A stretch of DNA of 64,000 nucleotides, from assembly GCF_034932105.1 (NCBI RefSeq), contig NZ_JAYGIG010000006.1:29862-93861 (forward strand). The letters run 5' to 3'. The notes beneath the pieces are model-generated. The model did no database searches. It was not told where the DNA came from and worked only from the letters and a program-made list of their open reading frames with translations. A program made the position numbers and the translations under genes. Below, in pieces: positions 58,750-64,000 of this stretch. The first letter of the stretch is position 1. Every line of letters begins with the position of its first letter. Source of the stretch: Leptothoe sp034932105 (lineage in GTDB: Bacteria; Cyanobacteriota; Cyanobacteriia; Phormidesmidales; Phormidesmidaceae).

Positions 58750-59736
58750 ATGACAGACTCTTTTAGTTATCACCATCAGACTAGTGATAATCAGCTGAAT
58801 TCAGAAGACTTGACTCTCATTCAAGGGATTGGGAAGGTCAAGCAATTATGGCTTCGATCAATTGGCATTAATACGTTACAGGCGTTATCGGAAGCCTCAC
58901 CCGAAGCTCTCCATAGACAACTTGCATCAGATGGGTATGTGGCCCATACCAGTGAAGTAGAACGATGGATCTCTCAGGCGCAGGTGCTATTGGGCCAGAC
59001 GGGTGCGGTGGCTGAAATGTCTGCTGCCATTAATCCTATCGAAGACATTAAGGATGCTGCGCCTTTAGCCCAGTCTCTAGAAGTCTGGCAGACATTTGCT
59101 GCATTTACTGTAGAGTTTCAGGCTTGTGGGCATGGCGAGCAGGAGGTGCAGCGGCGTACGTTGGTAAGACATGTTGCTACTGAACAGGAAGAAATATGGT
59201 CTGGAATTGAGGCGTCTGATTTGCAGGTGTGGTTGCGATCGCAAGTTGCTGACGTTATGCCCACAGCTACCGAAGCAGCAGATCTGACCACCTCAACTGG
59301 AGAGGGCGATGCTGAAGAAACCGATCTCCCAGTGGCCCCTGTAATTGAGGACCTATATCTACTTCAACCCTCAGTAACTAGAAAGGCCATGGGATTACAC
59401 AAACCAAATATGTTATTTCCAGCTCCTCTAAAGGAGAACTCTCCATTCTCCATCGCACTGAAGTTTGGTATCCAAGACCAGGAAGCTCTGGCCAAACTGA
59501 AACGGGCCATGTCCTATCAAGTAGAGTGCTATGCCCGCAGCCTCAATGGTGGTGATATTATCTCCCTAGGACAGTTGCCACAAACTAAGCTGTTTCCCCA
59601 AAAATCTTCCTATACTGCCTATTTACCCACCACGCGATTAAAGAAAGGTCTTTATCGGTTGCAGGTTTTCCTCAATTTGCAAGGTGTCCAGGCTCTACCC
59701 ACATTTCTCGAAATTCCCGTATTGCAGGTTGTCTAA
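58750..59736 (+). CDS. Helix-hairpin-helix plus putative beta-sandwich protein 3
   Basis: About 328 residues. Residues 15-85 form a helix-hairpin-helix domain of the DUF4332/HHH_5 kind (LTLIQGIGKVKQLWLRSIG, then INTLQALSEASPEALHRQL). A middle region about 110-160 is beta-rich (WQTFAAFTVEFQACGHGEQE), followed by an acidic linker. Residues about 210-328 repeat the pattern of the beta-sandwich proteins at 56860 and 57879: LKENSPFSIALKFGIQDQEA, then SYQVECYARSLNGGDIISLG, and KKGLYRLQVFLNLQGVQALP. It is the first gene of an operon with the SUKH gene 15 bp downstream. The HHH domain may bind DNA or another protein. Confidence 0.75.
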   Translation: MTDSFSYHHQTSDNQLNSEDLTLIQGIGKVKQLWLRSIGINTLQALSEASPEALHRQLASDGYVAHTSEVERWISQAQVLLGQTGAVAEMSAAINPIEDIKDAAPLAQSLEVWQTFAAFTVEFQACGHGEQEVQRRTLVRHVATEQEEIWSGIEASDLQVWLRSQVADVMPTATEAADLTTSTGEGDAEETDLPVAPVIEDLYLLQPSVTRKAMGLHKPNMLFPAPLKENSPFSIALKFGIQDQEALAKLKRAMSYQVECYARSLNGGDIISLGQLPQTKLFPQKSSYTAYLPTTRLKKGLYRLQVFLNLQGVQALPTFLEIPVLQVV

Positions 59737-59751
59737 CTGCTCCGAGATACC

Positions 59752-60549
59752 ATGAGTTCTTTTAACTGGTCAGCTTTTCTGACTCAATGGAGTCAAGACA
59801 TCCTCAAAACAAAATCGGCACTCAATTCACAAGGTGCCACATTAGAACATCCACAAACCTGGTTAGGTTACCCTGGTGCTAGCGACGACCAAATCAAAGC
59901 AGCTGAAGCCCGATTAGGAAAAGAACTTCCACCGTCCTATCGAGCTTTTCTTAAAGTCAGTAATGGCTGGCAAGAAACCACACCCTTTATTCAAGACCTG
60001 GGTTCTACCGAGGAAATCAACTGGTTTGCGGTGCAATATTCCGGTTGGCTTAAACAATGGATCCAGCGATATCGCACCACCCCTTCTGCCCATACCAATG
60101 GCTCAACTACGGTACTGCAAGTATCCGATCAAGATTATTTTACTTATGGTGAGGCTCAGGACTGCCATAAGTTGAGAATCAACTATCTCAAAAAAACGTT
60201 AGCCATTAGTGGACTCAATGATTCATCCATTTATCTGCTCAATCCTGAAGTTGTCACAGAGGATGGTGAATGGGAAGCCTGGTTTTTAGCCGATTGGTTA
60301 CCTGGGGCTGATCGCTATCCTTCATTTCAAGCATTGATGGAGGCAGAATACATTAATTCTGGCGAAATTCGTAACACACCCTCTCAAGTAATCGCAGCTG
60401 CTGAATATTTTACATCTGCGGCATTGATCGAAAAAAACGCCAGTCAATCCCTATGGCAGATCAGCAGTCAGCTATGGCCAGGCATAGAGATTGATCAGGT
60501 TTGTCAATGGATTATGGAACGCGTGGAACAAGCAGTTTATTCCTGCTAA
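59752..60549 (+). CDS. SMI1/KNR4 (SUKH) family protein, copy 1
   Basis: A 265-residue protein of the SUKH superfamily. The defining stretch is WLGYPGASDDQIKAAEARLG followed by KELPPSYRAFLKVSNGW. Later parts include YFTYGEAQDCHKLRINYLKK and the shared EDGEWEAWFLADWLPGADRY. SUKH proteins often act as immunity proteins in polymorphic toxin systems, but many in bacteria are uncharacterised regulators. It is 15 bp after the HHH/beta-sandwich gene, so the two are probably translated together. A C-terminal extension of about 50 residues (EKNASQSLWQISSQLWPGIE) is absent from copy 2. No toxin gene is nearby. Confidence 0.85.
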   Translation: MSSFNWSAFLTQWSQDILKTKSALNSQGATLEHPQTWLGYPGASDDQIKAAEARLGKELPPSYRAFLKVSNGWQETTPFIQDLGSTEEINWFAVQYSGWLKQWIQRYRTTPSAHTNGSTTVLQVSDQDYFTYGEAQDCHKLRINYLKKTLAISGLNDSSIYLLNPEVVTEDGEWEAWFLADWLPGADRYPSFQALMEAEYINSGEIRNTPSQVIAAAEYFTSAALIEKNASQSLWQISSQLWPGIEIDQVCQWIMERVEQAVYSC

Positions 60550-60934
60550 CGATATGCAGGTCTCGAATAAATTATCTTTCTTGTTTGATTGGATAAAATG
60601 TCCTGGGTGAAGCTGGCAAGAGGGTGACTCATGGATCGCAGTTATGCTGACGTGCAGTTGTATTTCTGATTAATAGGCATCTGCTGGGGTACCAACTCAA
60701 AGCGGGACGTTTTCTCAAGGATAGTATTCAGGAGTCAGGAATCAGGGCCTCACTGGCTTCTAACTTCTGGCCCCGGATTCCCCACCTAGCCAGGATTTCC
60801 CGGCTTAAGTTGATACCCATCTGCTGAATATCTTGAACAGATTGTGTTCCATAGAGCTGTTACTATCTCAGACTTTCAGCGATTACTATATTGTGAACTA
60901 TGTGTGAAAAGGCACAGATAACAAACTTTCGAAG
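60550..60934. other. Intergenic region holding MITE-like copy 1
   Basis: The gap between the two SUKH genes contains one MITE-like element (60687-60818) and, to its right, the promoter region of the second SUKH gene. There is no gene. Confidence 0.7.
60687..60818 (-). mobile_element. MITE-like element, copy 1 (132 bp)
   Basis: Imperfect terminal inverted repeats: the left end GGGTACCAACTCAAAGCGGG and the inverted right end GGGTATCAACTTAAGCCGGG agree at 16 of 20 positions. The element is flanked by the exact 8-bp duplication ATCTGCTG (60679-60686 and 60819-60826). There is no coding capacity. It lies in inverse orientation to copies 2 and 3. Confidence 0.85.
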
Positions 60935-61594
60935 ATGAACATTACTCCTCACATCAGACTGTTTGAATGGCAGATGTTTCTTAAGCAGTGGAGTCGGGAA
61001 TTTATTGACTCTGCTAGCAATCTTGATGAGATTCCTAAAGACGTACTAGAGTCTGGCTGGCTGGGCTATCCTGGGGCGACTGAAGCACAGATCAGCCAAG
61101 CCGAAGCCCGTTTGAATATTGCGCTACCTCCGTCCTATAGGGATTTCTTAAAAGTCAGCAATGGCTGGCGTCAGATGACACCGTTTATCTATCGAGTATG
61201 GTCAGTTGAACAAATTGATTGGTTGTTTGCTCGGCGTCAACCATGGATCGAGTCGTTCATTCGGCAACAGTTCGAATCATCCAACCGGTTACATCATCAA
61301 AATGGTAGTTGTTTACATCACACTACCGTAGATGACTCCGATTATTTTCTATATGGAGAAGCGCAGGACTGCCGCAAAATTCGTTATGAGTATCTGAAGA
61401 CAGCCCTAGAAATTAGTGATAAAGGCGAATCGACTATTTATCTGCTCAACCCTAACGTTCAGACCCGTTATGGAGAATGGGAAGCCTGGTTTTTTGGTGA
61501 CTGGCTACCAGGAGCTGATCGTTATCCCTCTTTTCGAGACATGATGGAAGCCGAGTATATTAATTTTTTAGAAATGCGAGATTCTAGCATTTGA
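60935..61594 (+). CDS. SMI1/KNR4 (SUKH) family protein, copy 2
   Basis: A 219-residue paralogue of the SUKH protein at 59752. Shared segments are WLGYPGATEAQISQAEARLN, PPSYRDFLKVSNGWRQMTPF, YFLYGEAQDCRKIRYEYLK and EWEAWFFGDWLPGADRYPSF. It lacks the C-terminal extension of copy 1. It has its own upstream region, separated from copy 1 by a MITE-like element, and precedes the second PAS-LuxR gene by about 140 bp on the same strand. The role is unknown; immunity or regulatory functions are both possible. Confidence 0.85.
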   Translation: MNITPHIRLFEWQMFLKQWSREFIDSASNLDEIPKDVLESGWLGYPGATEAQISQAEARLNIALPPSYRDFLKVSNGWRQMTPFIYRVWSVEQIDWLFARRQPWIESFIRQQFESSNRLHHQNGSCLHHTTVDDSDYFLYGEAQDCRKIRYEYLKTALEISDKGESTIYLLNPNVQTRYGEWEAWFFGDWLPGADRYPSFRDMMEAEYINFLEMRDSSI

Positions 61595-61599
61595 TTGAT

Positions 61600-61638
61600 G
61601 CGTCGACTTGCTGCGTCAACTTGTTGCATCAACGATAC
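61600..61638. repeat. Three degenerate 13-bp repeats after the second SUKH gene
   Basis: GCGTCGACTTGCT, GCGTCAACTTGTT and GCATCAACGATAC follow each other directly after the stop codon. The function is unknown. Confidence 0.5.
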
Positions 61639-61735
61639 CCTTTAAACCTGAAAATCAGCAGCTGTATGACAACATTTTTTCGAACAGACATCTTTAAAAG
61701 TAGCTACAGAAACCACTTTGAATGCGGCAGTTATT

Positions 61736-62383
61736 ATGGCAGTATCTTCTAACGATATTAGTTTGCAGGGTACAGGTAAGCAAAGCCAACAAAACGTACT
61801 CCACAAAACTCCTTTATCTGAGAATGCTGAGCATCCCTTTAGTTTAGCCTGGCTCAAGGAATGTCTTCAAGGCATTTTAGTATTTACAGACCAACAAGAT
61901 TTAGTATATGCCAGTGATGATGCCTACCAGATTGTCAACCGCTTACATGGGCAAGATATGGAAGCTCATATGGAAGGCCATGAAAAAATCCCCGAAGAGA
62001 TCTGGCATATTTGTCAATCTTTAATCCAAAGTCGACACCGATTTCCTCATCAAAATTGGCTGATGGAATTCGATATTGTTACTCAAGATTCAGCTATTGT
62101 CCATATCCGTTCTCGGTGGTTAAAAGAAAACTCTCTAGAATATCCATATTTAATTCTTCTGGTTGAAGATCGCCAGCAAGCTGTGACTAACATCCTCATG
62201 GAAGAAGCTCGAAAATGTGGTTTTACTCCACGTGAAAAACAAGTGTGGATGTTGCATCGTAATTCGTTAACTTACAAGCAGATTGCGAAAAAACTGGGCA
62301 TTACTCCAAATACTGTTAAGAAGCATATGCGCAGTATTCATGCTAAACGGAAACCGGATCTCTCTACTGGTTGCACACCTTAA
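61736..62383 (+). CDS. PAS-LuxR regulator, copy 2
   Basis: About 215 residues, a paralogue of the regulator at 55774. The sensor part includes CLQGILVFTDQQDLVYASDD and FPHQNWLMEFDIVTQDSAIV. The helix-turn-helix is GFTPREKQVWMLHRNSLTYK and KQIAKKLGITPNTVKKHMR. The DNA-reading helices of both copies are nearly identical (ITPxTVKKHM), so they may share binding sites. The PAS parts differ more and may sense different ligands. The start is uncertain; ATG 61736 has no clear ribosome binding site. Confidence 0.8.
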   Translation: MAVSSNDISLQGTGKQSQQNVLHKTPLSENAEHPFSLAWLKECLQGILVFTDQQDLVYASDDAYQIVNRLHGQDMEAHMEGHEKIPEEIWHICQSLIQSRHRFPHQNWLMEFDIVTQDSAIVHIRSRWLKENSLEYPYLILLVEDRQQAVTNILMEEARKCGFTPREKQVWMLHRNSLTYKQIAKKLGITPNTVKKHMRSIHAKRKPDLSTGCTP

Positions 62384-62421
62384 AGATTGCACCAGTTTTA
62401 AGTTCTAAGGTTTGTAGATAC

Positions 62422-62462
62422 CTGAGCGGCTACCCCCTCCTGCGACGGGGGTAGCCGCTCAG
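62422..62462. terminator. GC-rich 16-bp hairpin after the PAS-LuxR gene
   Basis: CTGAGCGGCTACCCCC and GGGGGTAGCCGCTCAG form a perfect stem with a 9-nt loop. No T-run follows, but position (38 bp after the stop) suits a terminator or mRNA-stabilising end. Confidence 0.6.
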
Positions 62463-62480
62463 ATTGGCAATAAGCTGATT

Positions 62481-62619
62481 GGGTATCAACTTAATCCGGA
62501 AAACCCTGGCTAGGTGGAGAATCAGGTGCCAGAATCCAGAAGCCAGTGAGGCCCTGATTCCTGACTTCTGACTTCTGAATACTATCCTTGGGAAGATGTC
62601 CCGCTTTGAGTTGGTACCC
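62481..62619 (+). mobile_element. MITE-like element, copy 2 (139 bp)
   Basis: It starts GGGTATCAACTTAATCCGG and ends CTTTGAGTTGGTACCC, the inverse of the start with a few mismatches. It is flanked by the exact 8-bp duplication AGCTGATT (62473-62480 and 62620-62627). The interior matches copy 1 in reverse orientation. Confidence 0.85.
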
Positions 62620-62797
62620 AGCTGATTCTACTAAATATTTACTACCTAAATAGGAAGACACATTGCAGGTACGTATGATTGCGTAGATATCTGCTGAGGA
62701 GGCTTGGGAATTCTAACAAATGAAGTTTACAAAAGAAAAACATAGAGGCGTATACTGCCCTACATTCATTGCGTCTTTGTTTTTTAAAGGTTGGCTT

Positions 62798-63100
62798 ATG
62801 GAGTCCCAGTGTCTTTTTTACCCATTGCGCAGCATTATTCGTTGCATTGCTAAGACTAATTTGACGATTACTCCCGAAGCCTGTGAATCAGGTTTGGTAT
62901 GGGATGAAGCGCTTTTTTCTGAGTTGGCAGCAACCTATCTGCAACCAACTGTGCAGCCCTTACTGACCTCAGGTTATCAATCCCGGAATGAGGCATCTGC
63001 CATCGAGACAGAGATGGCAACGTTACTGGTCAAAACATATCAACATATTTTGAAGCAGCGAGAGAATGAAAAAGTACAGTACTTAAATGAACTTTTATAG
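62798..63100 (+). CDS. 100-residue uncharacterised protein, copy 1
   Basis: A 100-residue helical protein starting MESQCLFYPLRSIIRCIAK. The ATG at 62798 is chosen because AAAGG lies 7 nt upstream and because the paralogue at 63537 starts at the same point. Middle and end segments (LVWDEALFSELAATYLQP, then a polar helix EKVQYLNELL) are shared with the paralogue. No known domain is recognised. It lies between two MITE-like elements. Confidence 0.7.
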   Translation: MESQCLFYPLRSIIRCIAKTNLTITPEACESGLVWDEALFSELAATYLQPTVQPLLTSGYQSRNEASAIETEMATLLVKTYQHILKQRENEKVQYLNELL

Positions 63101-63536
63101 GTTTTATCGTCAAGAACCACTGCTAATTTTGCGGCTCAGGACTGATGGTGGATTGTCCAGTTGAGTCATGGGGTATTAATTTAATCCGGGAAATCCTGGC
63201 TGGGTGGGGAGTCCGGGGTCAGGAGTCAGAAGCCAGTGAGGCCCTGATTCCTGACTCCTGAATTCTGAATACTATCCTGGGGAAAACGTCCCGCTTTAAG
63301 TGGGTACTCGAGTCATCGATTGTCGCAGTTAAGGTTGGCATAATTACGTAGAGCAACTGCCAGATGTATGGGCACTCTGGGGAAAGACTATGGTAGTGAG
63401 TCTTTTAGAGCTTGGTTGTTGTTGGTTTGTGGCATGGGCCTTGCGGGCGCTATTGGTCTGTGAGGTTCGATAAAGTCAAACTGAGGATGAGCAACACCAG
63501 AATTTTCATAGTCTTCGACATTTATCAAGTTGCTCC
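63101..63536. other. Intergenic region holding MITE-like copy 3
   Basis: It contains the third MITE-like element (63171-63309) and the upstream region of the second 100-residue gene. Overlapping frames such as 63412-63603 show no family pattern. Confidence 0.7.
63171..63309 (+). mobile_element. MITE-like element, copy 3 (139 bp)
   Basis: It starts GGGTATTAATTTAATCCGGG and ends CGCTTTAAGTGGGTACTC. It is flanked by GAGTCATG (63163-63170) and GAGTCATC (63310-63317), a 7-of-8 duplication. It is in the same orientation as copy 2 and its ends are the most diverged of the three. Confidence 0.8.
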
Positions 63537-63839
63537 ATGGCCTCCCAGTGTATGTTCTACCCGTTACGCAGTGTTATTTGCTGTGTGGCAAAAGCGCATC
63601 TAACGGTGATCTCTGCAGAGTGTAGGGATGATTTAATGTGGGATGAAGCGCTTTTTGCTGCATTGATCGCTACATTTTTGCAGTCCTCTGTTCAGCCTTT
63701 GTTAGCTTCACCTTATGAGTCGCGTGATGAAGCGGCCTTGGTAGAAGGACAATTGGCACAGTCATTGGTCAATGCGTATCGACGTATCATGCGCCAACGT
63801 CAGGAGCAACAGGTTAAGCTGCTAAATGCTCTGTTATAG
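63537..63839 (+). CDS. 100-residue uncharacterised protein, copy 2
   Basis: A 100-residue paralogue of the protein at 62798, of the same length. MASQCMFYPLRSVICCVAK, LMWDEALFAALIATFLQSS and the C-terminal helix ending VKLLNALL align without gaps by eye. Both have cysteines near the N-terminus (SQC and, in this copy, ICC). The function is unknown and no ribosome binding site is evident. Confidence 0.7.
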   Translation: MASQCMFYPLRSVICCVAKAHLTVISAECRDDLMWDEALFAALIATFLQSSVQPLLASPYESRDEAALVEGQLAQSLVNAYRRIMRQRQEQQVKLLNALL

Positions 63840-64000
63840 GGTTGCAGAAGGCCGATGGTAACTGTCCTAATTTGTAACTACTCAGGCTTAAAAAATTAGA
63901 GAGTTTTCCCAGGTTACAGAGATTATCAGCTAGCGTAATCCAAATATAGGAATTGGTAACCTCCTTGAGCAAGCCCAAGGGTCGCATCAAACTCAGTGAC
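63840..64000. other. Window end, no gene seen
   Basis: No coding frame, hairpin or RNA gene is visible in the last 161 bases. Confidence 0.4.

Larger units (their letters stand above)
62384..62797. other. Intergenic region with GC-rich hairpin and MITE-like copy 2
   Basis: A perfect 16-bp hairpin (62422-62462) follows the PAS-LuxR gene and then the second MITE-like element (62481-62619). AAAGG at 62786-62790 serves the next gene. Confidence 0.7.

Noticed and set aside
59752..61594. Calling the SUKH genes toxin-immunity genes
   Set aside because: No toxin domain is encoded nearby and many SUKH proteins are not immunity proteins, so function was left open.
60687..63309. The three repeated elements as riboswitches or small RNA genes
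   Set aside because: The inverted ends and flanking 8-bp duplications are better explained by transposition, and the orientation relative to genes is inconsistent.
63412..63603. A 63-codon frame before the second 100-residue gene
   Set aside because: It overlaps the real gene in another frame and its translation is not protein-like.

Overview
The window is a piece of a cyanobacterial chromosome. The evidence is at least 20 HIP1 octamers (GCGATCGC), a crtR-type beta-carotene hydroxylase, a 31-codon petL-like cytochrome b6f subunit gene, a clpR/clpP cluster with degenerate ClpP paralogues, and several families typical of cyanobacteria (DUF815 ATPase, TMEM14-like protein, PAS-LuxR regulators). 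I did not identify the genus. No rRNA, tRNA, CRISPR array or complete insertion sequence was seen.

Region by region: 0.1-24 kb and 35-55 kb are mostly ordinary housekeeping genes. They cover a CbbY-like phosphatase, two YbjQ proteins with an M48 protease, a peptidoglycan-binding/HEAT protein, an EamA transporter, SppA, AroH, CrtR, pyruvate kinase, LeuD, a GH13 sucrose-phosphorylase-like enzyme, a Crp/Fnr regulator, LeuC and PetL. Later come a TAXI-TRAP binding protein, a DUF815 ATPase, a dipeptide epimerase, a VWA protein, three ClpP-family genes, a DnaJ protein, RsmI, a PfkB kinase, a CysQ-type phosphatase, MurI, a CPA2 antiporter, a nitrilase, an SGNH hydrolase, and L21 and L27.

From 19.2 to 36.8 kb lies a surface-polysaccharide region. 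It has an O-antigen ligase/polymerase, a WbaP-like initiating phosphotransferase, four glycosyltransferases or methyltransferases on the plus strand, a DegT aminotransferase, a Wzm/Wzt ABC exporter with two linked methyltransferases, two divergent GDP-mannose 4,6-dehydratases, and dTDP-glucose 4,6-dehydratase. Its centre (about 24.4-34.6 kb) is AT-richer, and I saw no HIP1 site between about 21.9 and 36.4 kb. This fits an exchangeable polysaccharide island that makes, methylates and exports a glycan probably containing GDP-mannose-derived and dTDP-glucose-derived deoxysugars.

The most interesting stretch is 55.7-63.9 kb. Nearly every family there is present more than once: two PAS-LuxR regulators, three proteins that look like paralogous beta-sandwich domains (one fused to a helix-hairpin-helix domain), two SMI1/KNR4 (SUKH) proteins and two 100-residue helical proteins. 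Three copies of a non-coding, MITE-like element with inverted ends and 8-bp target duplications sit between them. One beta-sandwich gene (57879-58445) has the codon choice of a very highly expressed gene, which suggests an abundant structural product. I recognise no described system with this composition and offer it as the candidate novel system.

A second unexplained signal is compositional. At several HIP1 sites the plus strand flips abruptly from G+T-rich on the left to C+A-rich on the right, whatever the gene direction.
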